DNA from: Fulvimarina pelagi HTCC2506
GTDB lineage: Bacteria > Pseudomonadota > Alphaproteobacteria > Rhizobiales > Rhizobiaceae
Assembly: GCF_000153705.1 (NCBI RefSeq)
Contig: NZ_DS022272.1
Location: 1 to 64,000, forward strand
Reading direction: 5' to 3'
DNA: 64,000 bases
The translations under genes were made by a program, and so were the position numbers. Shown piece after piece: positions 16,786 through 27,988 of this stretch. The notes beneath the pieces are model-generated. The model saw only the letters and a list, made by a program, of their open reading frames with translations. It had not been told where the DNA came from and made no database searches. Numbering within the stretch: the stretch's first letter is position 1; each line of letters starts with the position of its first letter.

Positions 16786-17667
16786 TCAGCCGAACAGGGC
16801 CTTCTCCGTCTCGACCGCCTCGCGGATGAATTCGGCGACGGCGGCAATGCGGGCGACGTCGCGGACGCTCTCGTGGAAGACCAGCCAATAGGCCCGGTCG
16901 ATGCGTTCGTCCGGAAGGATGCGAACGAGCTCGCTCCGTCTTTGGGCGGAGAAGCAGTGCAAGATTCCGATGCCGGCGCCGGCTGCTACCGCTTCGAGCT
17001 GACCCATGGCCGAAGATATCTCGAAGCGCGACGGCCATTCTTGAAGTAAATCAGCGAAATAGGTGAGGCGCGGGGAATACAGGAGGTCTTCCACGGCGCC
17101 GACGAGACGGTGGGAGGCGAGGTCTCCCAGTTTCTCAGGTTCGCCGTGCCGTTCGAGATAGGATCGGGCAGCGTAGAAGCCGAGGGCGTAGTCGGTGAGC
17201 TTGCCGGCGACGAGACGGCCGTGCTCGGGCCGCTCCACCGTGACCGCGATATCGGCCTCGCGGCGGGAGATCGAGAAGGCGCGGGGGACGGGGACGAGTT
17301 GGATCGTCAGGTTCGGATGGCGCTCGGCGAGGCGCCAGAGGCGCGGGGCGAGAAAGCTCGTGCCGAAGCCATCCGGTGCGCCGATCCGCACCGTTCCCGA
17401 CAGGCTGACATCGGCATTGCCGATCTCGGCGCGGGCGGAGATCGTCGCGGCTTCCATAAGTTCGGCCTGGGCGAGGAAAGCCCGGCCCTGGGCGGTCAGC
17501 TCGCAGCCGTTCGGCCGGCGATGCAGGAGCTTCGCGCCGATATCGGCTTCGAGCGCCGAGAGCCGCCGCCCGACGGTCGCATGGTTGAGTTCGAGCCGCC
17601 GCGCCGCGCCGAGGATCTGGCCCGCGCGGGCGACGGCGAGAAAGATCCGAGCGTCGTCCCAATTCAT
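16786..17667 (-). CDS. LysR-family transcriptional regulator
   Basis: 293 residues. The N-terminal winged helix-turn-helix (ARIFLAVARAGQILGAARRL, then NHATVGRRLSALE) is followed by a periplasmic-binding-like effector domain. It is transcribed away from mmsA across 126 bases, the normal layout for a LysR regulator of the adjacent operon. The effector may be a valine, inositol or propionate catabolite; this is inference from context only. Confidence 0.92.
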   Translation of the reverse strand: MNWDDARIFLAVARAGQILGAARRLELNHATVGRRLSALEADIGAKLLHRRPNGCELTAQGRAFLAQAELMEAATISARAEIGNADVSLSGTVRIGAPDGFGTSFLAPRLWRLAERHPNLTIQLVPVPRAFSISRREADIAVTVERPEHGRLVAGKLTDYALGFYAARSYLERHGEPEKLGDLASHRLVGAVEDLLYSPRLTYFADLLQEWPSRFEISSAMGQLEAVAAGAGIGILHCFSAQRRSELVRILPDERIDRAYWLVFHESVRDVARIAAVAEFIREAVETEKALFG

Positions 17668-17705
17668 CCATGACCCCCGAAGAGAAGCTTTAGGACTCTA
17701 CTTTT

Positions 17706-17754
17706 CGCACAACGGATTGGCGTTTCAAGGGATTGGTTCCGACGAAATTGTGCG
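17706..17754. promoter_or_regulatory. Possible LysR operator between regulator and mmsA
   Basis: CGCACAA at 17706-17712 and its complement TTGTGCG at 17748-17754 flank 35 bases in the divergent intergenic region. The later half-site contains an A/T-rich core. Spacing fits a two-site LysR footprint only loosely. Confidence 0.28.
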
Positions 17755-17793
17755 TCAGAACGGAAGCAAGACAGATTATCTGAGGAGGATCTT

Positions 17794-19290
<1,497 letters not shown>

Positions 19291-19319
19291 AGAGCGAGCC
19301 GAGCCGGGCTAGTTTCGAT

Positions 19320-19346
19320 CGGGCGCTGCTAACGGGGCGCCCGTTT
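19320..19346 (+). terminator. Probable terminator after mmsA
   Basis: CGGGCGC and GCGCCCG pair across a ten-base loop and are followed by TTT, 30 bases after the mmsA stop in a convergent gap. Confidence 0.5.
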
Positions 19347-19399
19347 GCGCTCGATTGGAACCGCATCTCGGGTTCGCTCCCGGCGCGTCCAAGCCGAAA

Positions 19400-20077
19400 T
19401 CAGCTTTCGGCGAGAAACCGCGCGACGTTAGCGAATACCATGTCGAACATCGCTTCGGTGAGACGGCCGGTGTTCGTGTTGTAGCGGGAACAGTGATAGG
19501 TCGGGAACAAGGTGTAGCGCCTGGCCTCGATCTGCGCGCCGTGGCCGAACGCGTGATCCTTGAGCTTCAAGCCAAGAGTGCGGACGGTCGAATCATGGGC
19601 GATCCGGCCGAGCGTGACGATGGCACGAAGGTTCGGCAAGGCAGTGATCGTCGCGGAGAGGAACCGCCGACAGGTATTGATTTCCTCACCAACCGGCTTG
19701 TTCTGCGGGGGGACGCAACGCACCGAATTGGTGACCGCTGTCTCGAACAGCTTGAGGCCGTCGTTCGGATCGGCGGCGAAACGATCATTCGCAAAGCCGT
19801 GTCGGTGCAAAGTCGCATAGAGGAGATCGCCGGCATAGTCGCCGGTGAACGGTCGGCCGGTTCGGTTCGCGCCTCGGACGCCGGGCGCAAGGCCAACGAT
19901 CAGCAGGCGAACCGCATCGGTGTCTTGAACTGGGTATAGGGTCGGGACGGGCGCATTATGCCAATCGGGTTCCCGGGTCTGCCAAGCTTCCCGGAATTCC
20001 ACAAGGCGGGGACAGAGCGGGCAGTCACACGGCGGCTCGATGGGCGTAGACGCGGTCACCGTCTCTCGTCCATGCAC
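19400..20077 (-). CDS. Family 5 uracil-DNA glycosylase (UdgB-like)
   Basis: 225 residues from a GTG just after the NYN stop; a start 18 bases later is equally possible. GLAPGVRGANRTGRPFTGDY is the family 5 active-site loop. The N-terminal CDCPLC and later NSVRC and NTC cysteines fit the 4Fe-4S cluster of family 4/5 enzymes, and HCSRYNTNTGRL fits the second active-site motif. It removes uracil and other damaged bases from DNA. It follows the NYN gene almost without a gap, so the two may be co-transcribed. Confidence 0.88.
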   Translation of the reverse strand: MHGRETVTASTPIEPPCDCPLCPRLVEFREAWQTREPDWHNAPVPTLYPVQDTDAVRLLIVGLAPGVRGANRTGRPFTGDYAGDLLYATLHRHGFANDRFAADPNDGLKLFETAVTNSVRCVPPQNKPVGEEINTCRRFLSATITALPNLRAIVTLGRIAHDSTVRTLGLKLKDHAFGHGAQIEARRYTLFPTYHCSRYNTNTGRLTEAMFDMVFANVARFLAES

Positions 20078-20081
20078 AGGA

Positions 20082-20681
20082 TCAGTAATCGTCTTCTTCT
20101 TCGTCCTCGGCAGCTTCCATACTGGCTCGACGGGCCAGACGGGCGTCACGTTCGGCCTGGCTGCGACCGATTTCGTTCTTGAGGCTGGTCAGATCGATGA
20201 AATGGTCGGCCTGACGGCGCAGGTCATCGGAGATCATCGGCGGCTGGGTCGCGAGCGTCGAGACGACCGAGACCTTCCGGCCCTTGCGCTGAAGTGCGTC
20301 GACCAGCGAGCGGAAGTCGCCGTCGCCCGAAAACAGGACGAAGTGGTCGACGGTGTCGGACAACTCCATGGCATCGATGGCGAGTTCGATGTCCATGTTG
20401 CCTTTCACCTTGCGGCGCCCGGTTTGATCGGTGAATTCCTTGGCCGGCTTCGTCACTACTCGGTAGCCGTTGTAGTCCAGCCAGTCGATAAGCGGACGGA
20501 TCGAGGAGTACTCTTGGTCTTCGATGAGCGCGGTATAATAGTACGCCCGCAGCAGATAGGCCTTCTTCTCGAAGAAGGTCAGCATTTTCTTGTAATCGAT
20601 ATCAAAACCGAGATTTCGAGATGCTGCGTAGAGATTTGCGCCGTCAATAAAAAGTGCAATTTTCTCGCGCTGATCGAACAT
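20082..20681 (-). CDS. NYN-domain protein (LabA/DUF88 family)
   Basis: 199 residues. KIALFIDGANLYAASRNLG carries the first conserved Asp, KGNMDIELAIDAM the second, and HFVLFSGDGDFRSLVDAL the third pair, the acidic residues of the PIN-like NYN nuclease fold. Such proteins are thought to act as RNases, though many are uncharacterised. The C-terminal tail is highly acidic (EAAEDEEEDDY). The start at 20681 places the domain at the N-terminus; the frame is open upstream. Confidence 0.87.
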   Translation of the reverse strand: MFDQREKIALFIDGANLYAASRNLGFDIDYKKMLTFFEKKAYLLRAYYYTALIEDQEYSSIRPLIDWLDYNGYRVVTKPAKEFTDQTGRRKVKGNMDIELAIDAMELSDTVDHFVLFSGDGDFRSLVDALQRKGRKVSVVSTLATQPPMISDDLRRQADHFIDLTSLKNEIGRSQAERDARLARRASMEAAEDEEEDDY

Positions 20682-20924
20682 CCATTCAACTTTCACTAGT
20701 CTATTGGGCGGTCCGCCGTGTTTGCGTAAAATTATGGCCGCCAAATCGGGAGTGCTACTGAGGAGGCTCCGGTACAGGGACAATCAGGTCTAGATCAAGA
20801 TGGCTTGCGAATTTATTGAAGTCACAAGTGCATTTTATCGAGGCGCGGCCTTGTGGACCTGCCGACACTTCGGTATTGGGTTCGTAATTCCAACCATACC
20901 GATATTCGGCATTAGGAGACAGGC

Positions 20925-21323
20925 ATGGCCCGTGTCACCGTAGAAGATTGCGTCGATAAGGTCGACAACCGTTTTGAACTTGTGCTCTTGGCAAGCCACC
21001 GCGCTCGTCAAATCAGTCAGGGCAATCCGATTACCGTCGACCGCGACAACGACAAGAACCCGGTCGTCGCGCTGCGCGAAATCGCTGACGAAACCCTGTC
21101 GCCCGAGGATCTGAAGGAAGACCTCATCCACACGCTGCAGAAGCATGTCGAGGTGGACGAGCCCGAAGAGACCCGCCCGACCGAGCGCTCCGAAGCACCG
21201 GCTCCGCAGGCCGCAATCCAGGAGAAGCCCGATGATACGGTCGCATTCGACCGCATGTCGGAGGACGAACTGCTCGCCGGGATCGAGGGCCTGGTCGCTC
21301 CGGAAAAGACTGACGACTACTAA
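20925..21323 (+). CDS. rpoZ: RNA polymerase omega subunit
   Basis: 132 residues. [20 protein letters not shown] and [10 protein letters not shown] are the omega signature, and the long acidic C-terminal extension is usual in alphaproteobacteria. Omega helps assemble RNA polymerase and forms part of one ppGpp site; the next gene makes ppGpp. GGAG precedes the ATG by six bases, and a terminator follows at 21406, so it is probably largely transcribed alone. Confidence 0.96.
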   Translation: MARVTVEDCVDKVDNRFELVLLASHRARQISQGNPITVDRDNDKNPVVALREIADETLSPEDLKEDLIHTLQKHVEVDEPEETRPTERSEAPAPQAAIQEKPDDTVAFDRMSEDELLAGIEGLVAPEKTDDY

Positions 21324-21405
21324 GGCCGGTCCGCGAAACGCCCTTGAAATCGGCATCTTATGCCGCATGGGCCTACCGCGTTGCACCAAAGCCGACTATC
21401 ATTAG

Positions 21406-21436
21406 GGAGCGTGCCTTGACGGGCATGCTCCTTTTT
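21406..21436 (+). terminator. Rho-independent terminator after rpoZ
   Basis: GGAGCGTGCC, six bases, GGCATGCTCC (one G-U pair) and TTTTT. It lies between rpoZ and rsh. Confidence 0.8.
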
Positions 21437-21494
21437 CGTTTCGGGCTGCTGCAATCGAGGCCGGCCTATGCATTGATGAGAGCGCAGCGCCGCG

Positions 21495-23726
21495 ATGATG
21501 CGCCAATACGAACTCGTGGAGAAGGTCGCAGCCTACAGGCCAGAGCTCGACGAAGCCCTGCTTAACCGCGCCTATGTCTACGCCATGCAGAAGCACGGCG
21601 CGCAAAAGCGTGCCAGCGGGGATCCCTACTTTTCCCATCCACTCGAAGTCGCGGCGATCCTCACTGAATTGCGACTCGACGAGGCGACGATCGCGACCGC
21701 CCTCCTGCACGACACGATCGAGGACACCGACGCCACGCGCAAGGAGATCGATCAGCTCTTCGGCCCGCGGATCGGCCAGCTGGTCGAGGGGCTGACCAAG
21801 CTGAAACGCCTCGATCTCGTCTCGAAGCGCGCAGCGCAAGCGGAGAACCTCCGAAAGCTGCTTTTGGCCATCGCCGACGATATTCGTGTCCTTCTCGTCA
21901 AACTCGCCGACCGGCTCCACAACATGCGCACGCTCGGGCCGATGCGGACCGACAAGCGCATGCGGATCGCGCAGGAAACGCTCGACATCTACGCGCCGCT
22001 TGCCGGTCGCATGGGCATGCAGGACATGCGCGAGGAACTGGAGGATCTCGCTTTCCGAAACGTCAATATGGAAGCCTATGAGACGTTGAGCGAGAGGCTA
22101 GCCGAACTGAAACGGCGTTATTCCGGTACCATCACCAAGATCGAGGAGGATCTCACGAGTCGTCTGAGGTCCAAAGGTATCGACGCGAAGGTGACCGGCC
22201 GGCAGAAACGGCCCTATTCTGTGTTTTCGAAGATGCAGCGCAAGAAGCTTTCGTTCGAGCAGCTTTCGGACATTTTCGGCTTCCGGGTCGTCGTGGCGAG
22301 CGACGAAGACTGCTATCGCACCCTGGGCATCGTACACCGCACCTGGCGCATGGTGCCAGGACGCTTCAAAGACTACATCTCGACGCCGAAGCAGAACGAT
22401 TACCGCTCTCTCCACACCACGGTCATCGGAATGACCGGTCAGCGCGTGGAACTGCAGATCCGTACCCAGGAGATGCACCGGATCGCCGAATACGGCATTG
22501 CGGCCCATGCAATCTACAAGGACCAGACCGGCGAGAACGGCGAGATCGTCCGCTCGATCGAGCTTTCCAAGGACTCGAACGCCTATGCCTGGCTGCGCCA
22601 TACGATCGAGCTGCTCGCAAACGGCGACAATTCGGAGGAGTTTCTCGAGCACACAAAGCTCGAGCTCTTTCAGGATCAGGTCTTCTGCTTCACACCCAAA
22701 GGCCGCCTGATCGCGCTTCCGCGTGGCGCGACCTCGATCGACTTCGCCTATGCGGTCCACACCAATATTGGCAATTCCTGCGTCGGCTCGAAGATCAACG
22801 GGCGTATCATGCCGGTTGTGACCGAACTCCAGAACGGCGATGAGGTGGAGATCATCCGTGGCGACGGCGAGGTGCCGCCTGCGGCATGGGAGAATATCGC
22901 CGTTACCGGAAAGGCGCGTTCGGCGATCCGCCGGGCCTCGCGCGCCAATATCCGCAAACAGTATTCCGGCCTTGGGAGGCAGATCGTCGAGCGGACTTTC
23001 AGCCGATCGAGTCGACCGTTTTCGGTTGAGATGCTGAAATCCGTTCTCGGCAAACTCGGCCATCAGAACGTTGACGACGCATTTGCCGCGGTGGGTCGGG
23101 GTGAATTGCCCTCCCTCGACGTCTTGCGCGCTATTCACCCCGATTATCAGGATACGCGGGTAACGCGGCGCACCGAACGCGATCCCCAGGATGGCTGGTT
23201 CAACCTTCGAAGCGCTGCCGGCATGATCTTCCGGGTGCCTGGCAAGCCCAAACCGCAGCCCAAGAAGAAGCATTCGTCAGCCATCCCGATCCGCGGCGTA
23301 GGCGGCGATCTCCCCGTGACCTTCTCCGAGGATGGTGCCGTGCCGGGCGACCGGATCGTCGGCATTCTGGAACAAGGAAAGGGGATCACGATCTACCCCA
23401 TCCAGTCGCCCGCACTCATGGCCTTCGAAGACCATCCGGAACGCTGGGTGGACGTGCGCTGGGACATCGATGAGAAACTCGACCGGCGGTTTCCGGCGCG
23501 TATTTCTGTTTCGGCGATCAACGAGCCAGGCTCGTTGGCCGAGATTGCCGCGACGATCGCGGAGAACGATGCGAATATACACAAGCTGGAGATGAAGTCG
23601 GCGGCCTCCGACTTCACGCTGATGGTCTTCGACCTTGAAGTCTGGGACGTCAATCACCTGAACCGCACGCTGTCCCAAATCCGCGTCAAAGAGTGCGTTT
23701 CGACCGTCGAACGGGTGAACGGATAG
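21495..23726 (+). CDS. rsh: Bifunctional (p)ppGpp synthetase/hydrolase
   Basis: 743 residues. The HD hydrolase domain (FSHPLEVAAIL ... ALLHDTIEDT), the synthetase domain (FGFRVVVASDEDCYRTLG, then DYISTPKQNDYRSLHT), the TGS domain (FCFTPKGRLIALPRGATSID) and the C-terminal ACT domain are all present. Most alphaproteobacteria have a single such enzyme that both makes and destroys the alarmone during starvation. The intact HD motif supports hydrolase activity. The gene lies between rpoZ and pyrE. Confidence 0.96.
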   Translation: MMRQYELVEKVAAYRPELDEALLNRAYVYAMQKHGAQKRASGDPYFSHPLEVAAILTELRLDEATIATALLHDTIEDTDATRKEIDQLFGPRIGQLVEGLTKLKRLDLVSKRAAQAENLRKLLLAIADDIRVLLVKLADRLHNMRTLGPMRTDKRMRIAQETLDIYAPLAGRMGMQDMREELEDLAFRNVNMEAYETLSERLAELKRRYSGTITKIEEDLTSRLRSKGIDAKVTGRQKRPYSVFSKMQRKKLSFEQLSDIFGFRVVVASDEDCYRTLGIVHRTWRMVPGRFKDYISTPKQNDYRSLHTTVIGMTGQRVELQIRTQEMHRIAEYGIAAHAIYKDQTGENGEIVRSIELSKDSNAYAWLRHTIELLANGDNSEEFLEHTKLELFQDQVFCFTPKGRLIALPRGATSIDFAYAVHTNIGNSCVGSKINGRIMPVVTELQNGDEVEIIRGDGEVPPAAWENIAVTGKARSAIRRASRANIRKQYSGLGRQIVERTFSRSSRPFSVEMLKSVLGKLGHQNVDDAFAAVGRGELPSLDVLRAIHPDYQDTRVTRRTERDPQDGWFNLRSAAGMIFRVPGKPKPQPKKKHSSAIPIRGVGGDLPVTFSEDGAVPGDRIVGILEQGKGITIYPIQSPALMAFEDHPERWVDVRWDIDEKLDRRFPARISVSAINEPGSLAEIAATIAENDANIHKLEMKSAASDFTLMVFDLEVWDVNHLNRTLSQIRVKECVSTVERVNG

Positions 23727-23959
23727 GCTTCCAGGCGACAGTCGATCTTTCGTGTCGCAGACCGGGGCGTGTTTAGGTTGATGCCGCGGTTCCGAACTTC
23801 TAAATCGGAAACGATGCGAACCGGGTTCTCGTGGACGTTTCAAAGCCGGCAATCTGTCGTTTGGCTGCAACGCACGTGCATCTTCCAGTAGGGAGGAGCC
23901 CAAATAGGCGGGCCGGCCTTTTTCGCCACGCAGCGAATGTTTCGAGAAGGGGGATCTTT

Positions 23960-24538
23960 ATGACGACCGACGAGGTCCTCAACATTTTCCGCAAGGCGGG
24001 CGCCTATCTCGAAGGCCATTTCATATTGACATCGGGGCTACGCAGTCCGGTCTTCCTGCAGAAGGCCCGCGTCTTCATGCATGCCGATCTCACCGAGCGA
24101 CTCTGCAGGGCCATGGCCGAAGCGATCCGTGAGCGGGTCGAGGGACCCGTGGACTTCGTGGTCGGCCCGGCCGTCGGCGGGATTATTCCCGCCTATGAGA
24201 CCTCGCGTCATCTGAAGGTTCCAGCCGTTTGGGTCGAACGCGAGAACGGCGTTTTCAGGCTGCGCCGGTTTGAACTCCCGAAGGGCGCGCGCGTCGTCGT
24301 CGTCGAGGACATTGTGACGACGGGCCTGTCGATCCGCGAAACGGTGGCCTGCCTTGAGGAGATCGGCGCCGACGTGCGTGCCGCGGCCTGCATCATCGAT
24401 CGCTCGGCCGGCAGGGCGGATGTCGGCGTGCCGTTGATCGCGCTCGCCGAATATGAGGTTCCCGCCTATCCGGCCGACCAAGTTCCGCCGGAACTCGCCG
24501 CGATAGAGCCAATCAAACCGGGCAGCCGCTCGCTATGA
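23960..24538 (+). CDS. pyrE: Orotate phosphoribosyltransferase
   Basis: 192 residues. The PRPP-binding motif is [16 protein letters not shown], and [16 protein letters not shown] is the second phosphate-binding loop. It converts orotate and PRPP to OMP in pyrimidine synthesis. AAGGGGGA lies just upstream of the ATG at 23960; the same frame is open 129 bases further upstream but without family similarity. A DUF2062 gene follows after about 50 bases. Confidence 0.95.
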   Translation: MTTDEVLNIFRKAGAYLEGHFILTSGLRSPVFLQKARVFMHADLTERLCRAMAEAIRERVEGPVDFVVGPAVGGIIPAYETSRHLKVPAVWVERENGVFRLRRFELPKGARVVVVEDIVTTGLSIRETVACLEEIGADVRAAACIIDRSAGRADVGVPLIALAEYEVPAYPADQVPPELAAIEPIKPGSRSL

Positions 24539-24590
24539 GCCTGCCAAATACGAAACCCGCCGACGTCGTCTCGCGGCACCGGGAGCGCTT

Positions 24591-25172
24591 GTGACGGACA
24601 TGCTGTTTCGAAGACGTCAACCGGAGATCTTCTGGGACAGGGCAAGGCTCTGGCTCTGGCCGCGCGTTTCGTTTCACCGCTCCTTTCTCTATTTCAAGAA
24701 GCGTGTCCTGCGTCTCCACGCGACGCCGCACGCGATTGCGGCAGGTTTTGCGGCCGGCGTGCTTGCCTCCTTTACGCCGTTCATCGGCTTTCACTTTCTG
24801 CTCGCCTTTGCCATCGCCTACATGGTCGGTGGGAACATGGCTTCGGCCGCGATCGGCACCGCCGTCGGCAATCCGCTGACCTTCCCGTTCATCTGGGCGC
24901 TCACCTTCGAATGCGGCTCGGGAATTCTGTACGGGCGCGGCGACCTCGGCTCCGCTCACAGCGTCGGCTGGGCGCTGCGCGAAATGGATGTCTCGGCGAT
25001 CTGGGAGCCATTGCTGAAACCCATGCTGGTCGGCGGCATTCCGATCGGGCTACTTGCCGCGGGTCTTTCCTACTGGATTATCCATCTCGGGGTCGGCCGA
25101 TTCCAGACGCGGCGGGCAGCGCGGCTCGCCCGCCTGAAGCTCAAGCGCGCCAAATCTGCCATAACGGGATGA
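24591..25172 (+). CDS. DUF2062 membrane protein
   Basis: 193 residues. The conserved core TPHAIAAGFAAGVLASFTPF with three hydrophobic segments (about 45-110 and 145-170), plus VGNPLTFPFIW, defines the family. The start is a GTG with GGGAG five to six bases upstream. The function is unknown; the gene is often kept near pyrE, acpS and lepB in Hyphomicrobiales. The C-terminal tail is basic. Confidence 0.88.
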   Translation: MTDMLFRRRQPEIFWDRARLWLWPRVSFHRSFLYFKKRVLRLHATPHAIAAGFAAGVLASFTPFIGFHFLLAFAIAYMVGGNMASAAIGTAVGNPLTFPFIWALTFECGSGILYGRGDLGSAHSVGWALREMDVSAIWEPLLKPMLVGGIPIGLLAAGLSYWIIHLGVGRFQTRRAARLARLKLKRAKSAITG

Positions 25173-25299
25173 CAATCTTCCACGATTCGATAGCGCTTTC
25201 GTAGCGCGCCCTTTCACGCATTGCTCCTCGTGGCCATGGTGGATAAAAGCGCTTAACATTTATGGCCGGGGCATATTCGGTCGATCCAAAAGGTTTGGA

Positions 25300-26172
25300 A
25301 TGAGGATGGTCGAACCGACCCGAAAGCCGAGCGACGATGGACTTGGCCAGACCATTGGCGAGCGTGGTGCGGTGAAGAACCGCGAGTCCAGCCTGATCAA
25401 TGAAGCGCATGGCGAAACCAGCAAGCCGGTCAACAGAGATCCGAACCCGTCGAAGAAAACTGAAAAGGGAGGGTTCGGGGAGACCGTGAAGGTCGTCATC
25501 CAGGCGCTGATCCTTGCGCTCCTGATCCGCACACTCTTCTTCCAGCCCTTTTCGATCCCATCCGGTTCGATGATGCCGACACTGTTGATCGGCGACTATC
25601 TCTTCGTCTCCAAGTGGAGCTACGGCTATTCGCGCTATTCGGCGCCGCTTTCACTGCCAATCTTCGAGGGTCGTATTCTTCCCGGCGAACCGGAGCGCGG
25701 CGATATTGTCGTGTTCCGTAAGCCGGGCGAGGAAGACACCGATTACATCAAGCGGCTGATCGGTCTGCCGGGTGACCGTATCCAGATGCGCGAAGGCGCC
25801 CTGTTCATCAACGGCGAGGCCGTGCTGCGCGAGCCGGCCGGCACGTTCGTCGGAGAGGACGGCGAGGAGATCGATCAGTTTCGCGAAACACTACCGAACG
25901 GCGAGAGCTACATGACGCTCGATCTCGGCCCCAATCTCGGTGGCGATGACACTCGCGAATTCGTCGTGCCGGACGGCCACTACTTCATGATGGGCGACAA
26001 CCGGGACAATTCTCTCGATAGCCGTTTCGACGTCGGCTACGTGCCCTTCGAGAATCTGGTCGGCAAGGCGCAGATCATCTTCTTCTCGATCGGTGGCGGG
26101 GCTTCGCCGCTGGAACTCTGGGAATGGCCGAGCGAAATCCGCGTCTCGCGCATCTTCGACTGGCTTGGCTGA
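25300..26172 (+). CDS. lepB: Signal peptidase I
   Basis: 290 residues. One membrane span near residue 70 follows a long polar N-terminus. The catalytic Ser is in FSIPSGSMMPTLLIGDYLFV, the general-base Lys is in DYIKRLIGLPGDRI, and MMGDNRDNSLDSR is box E. It removes signal peptides from exported proteins. AAAAGG precedes the ATG at 25300. In many relatives acpS lies directly upstream, but here the DUF2062 gene does. Confidence 0.95.
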   Translation: MRMVEPTRKPSDDGLGQTIGERGAVKNRESSLINEAHGETSKPVNRDPNPSKKTEKGGFGETVKVVIQALILALLIRTLFFQPFSIPSGSMMPTLLIGDYLFVSKWSYGYSRYSAPLSLPIFEGRILPGEPERGDIVVFRKPGEEDTDYIKRLIGLPGDRIQMREGALFINGEAVLREPAGTFVGEDGEEIDQFRETLPNGESYMTLDLGPNLGGDDTREFVVPDGHYFMMGDNRDNSLDSRFDVGYVPFENLVGKAQIIFFSIGGGASPLELWEWPSEIRVSRIFDWLG

Positions 26173-26179
26173 TGCGGGC

Positions 26180-26884
26180 ATGAGCGCACGCACCAAGCCG
26201 CTCGCCGAACTCGAAAAGCGGATCGGCGTCCGCTTTTCCGACCACGATCGACTGCAAAGGGCGCTCACCCATTCGAGCTTCCGCTCCTCCAAGGGCGACG
26301 GGCGCTCTTACGAGCGGCTGGAATTCCTGGGCGACCGGGTGCTGGGCCTCGTCGTCGCCGACAAGCTGTTCGAGATGTTTCCGAACGCTGACGAGGGTGA
26401 ACTCAGCCTTCGGCTAAACTCGCTCGTCAACGCCGAGACCTGCGCGGCGGTGGCCGACGAGATCGGGCTCTACGAGTTCGTGCGGCAGGGCGGCGATCTA
26501 AGGAAGCTCGCGGCCTCGCGGACGAAATCGATCCGTGCCGATCTGATGGAGTCGCTGATTGCGGCGATCTATCTGAATTCTGGCTTGGACGACGCGCGGG
26601 CTTTCATCGAGTCCCATTGGGGCGAGCGGCTGAACAAGAGCGTCGCGGCCCGGCGCGATCCTAAGACGGCGCTTCAGGAATGGGCGCATCAGCGCGGGCC
26701 CGAGCCGCCGAAATACGAGGTGGTCGACCGGTCCGGTCCGGACCACAATCCGAAATTCAGGATCAAGGTGAGCATCGCAGGCGTTGATCCGTCGGAAGGC
26801 GAGGGCTCGTCCAAGAGATTGGCCGAACAGTCGGCCGCGACCGCCATGCTGATCCGTGAAAATGTCTGGAAGGACGAAGCGTGA
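26180..26884 (+). CDS. rnc: Ribonuclease III
   Basis: 234 residues. The RNase III signature YERLEFLGDRVLGLVVAD (with catalytic Glu and Asp) is near residue 45, and the C-terminal double-stranded RNA-binding domain runs from about 160. It processes rRNA and degrades structured RNAs. The ATG at 26180 follows the lepB stop by seven bases; an ATG at 26093 would overlap lepB heavily. Its end overlaps era by four bases (GTGA). Confidence 0.95.
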   Translation: MSARTKPLAELEKRIGVRFSDHDRLQRALTHSSFRSSKGDGRSYERLEFLGDRVLGLVVADKLFEMFPNADEGELSLRLNSLVNAETCAAVADEIGLYEFVRQGGDLRKLAASRTKSIRADLMESLIAAIYLNSGLDDARAFIESHWGERLNKSVAARRDPKTALQEWAHQRGPEPPKYEVVDRSGPDHNPKFRIKVSIAGVDPSEGEGSSKRLAEQSAATAMLIRENVWKDEA

Positions 26885-27837
26885 GTGAGAACGAGGCGAT
26901 CGGCGGCAAGGAGGCTGCTCCGGGCGAAGCGGCTGCCGGAGCAGAGGCGACGCGCTCCGGTTTCGTCGCGCTGATCGGTGCGCCGAACGCCGGCAAGTCG
27001 ACGCTCGTCAATCAGCTGGTCGGCACCAAGGTCTCGATCGTCACGCACAAGGTGCAGACGACACGGGCACTGGTGCGCGGCATCGCGATCAAAGACAGGA
27101 CGCAGATCGTCTTTGTCGATACGCCCGGCGTCTTCTCCCCTCGGCGGCGTCTCGACCGTGCCATGGTGAAGACCGCCTGGTCCGGCGCCAAGGATGCCGA
27201 CATCCTTCTTGCGATCGTCGATGCCGAGCGCGGCGTCAGCCCTGAGTTGGAGTTGATTCTGGAGCGTCTGAAGGACGTTCGCCAGACCAAGGTTCTGCTC
27301 CTTAACAAGATCGACCGGATCAAGCGCGACAAGCTGTTGGGCCTCACCCAGCAGATCGTGGACAAGGTCGTGTTCGATCAGGTCTTCATGATTTCGGCGC
27401 TCGACGGGTCTGGCTGCAAGGACTTGATGACATGGCTTGCGGGCGCACTGCCTGAGGGGCCTTGGTACTATCCGGAAGACCAAATTTCAGATCTGCCGCT
27501 TCGCCAGCTCGCCGCCGAGATCACCCGCGAAAAGGTCTTCCTGAGGCTGCATCAGGAGCTGCCCTACGCATCGACCGTCGAGACCGAGCTTTGGGAGACG
27601 CGCAAGGACGGATCGGTGCGGATCGAGCAGACGATCTATGTCGAGCGCGACAGCCAGAAGGCGATCGTCCTCGGCCATAAGGGCGAGACGATCAAGGCGA
27701 TCGGCCAGGCGGCACGGCGGGACATCACGGAAGCGGCCGACTGCAAGGTGCACCTCTTTCTCTTCGTGAAAGTGCGTGAGAATTGGGGCGACGACCCGGA
27801 GCGCTATCGCGAGATGGGCCTCGATTTCGGGGCGTAG
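26881..27837 (+). CDS. era: GTPase Era
   Basis: 318 residues. G1 is GAPNAGKST, G3 is DTPG and G4 is NKID, and the C-terminal KH domain contains GHKGETIKAIGQAARRDI. Era binds the 3' end of 16S rRNA during 30S assembly. The start is a GTG overlapping rnc. The N-terminus has about 20 extra Ala/Glu-rich residues. recO, which often follows in this order, is absent; an ABC transporter operon follows instead. Confidence 0.95.
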   Translation: MSENEAIGGKEAAPGEAAAGAEATRSGFVALIGAPNAGKSTLVNQLVGTKVSIVTHKVQTTRALVRGIAIKDRTQIVFVDTPGVFSPRRRLDRAMVKTAWSGAKDADILLAIVDAERGVSPELELILERLKDVRQTKVLLLNKIDRIKRDKLLGLTQQIVDKVVFDQVFMISALDGSGCKDLMTWLAGALPEGPWYYPEDQISDLPLRQLAAEITREKVFLRLHQELPYASTVETELWETRKDGSVRIEQTIYVERDSQKAIVLGHKGETIKAIGQAARRDITEAADCKVHLFLFVKVRENWGDDPERYREMGLDFGA

Positions 27838-27988
27838 TCGCGAACGCTCCCGATGTGTTGCGGCAAGTGGTTTTCTGTATAAACTCCGCTCGAGCGGCCG
27901 ATTCCGGCTCGAAAGCAATCAGAACAGAAGCGGATATGCGGGCGCAGGCGCGGCCGCCGTGTCAAAAAACCGCTTGGGGGGAGACAGC

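Noticed and set aside
22098-23273. 391-codon minus-strand frame
   Set aside because: Antisense to rsh, whose domains are unambiguous.
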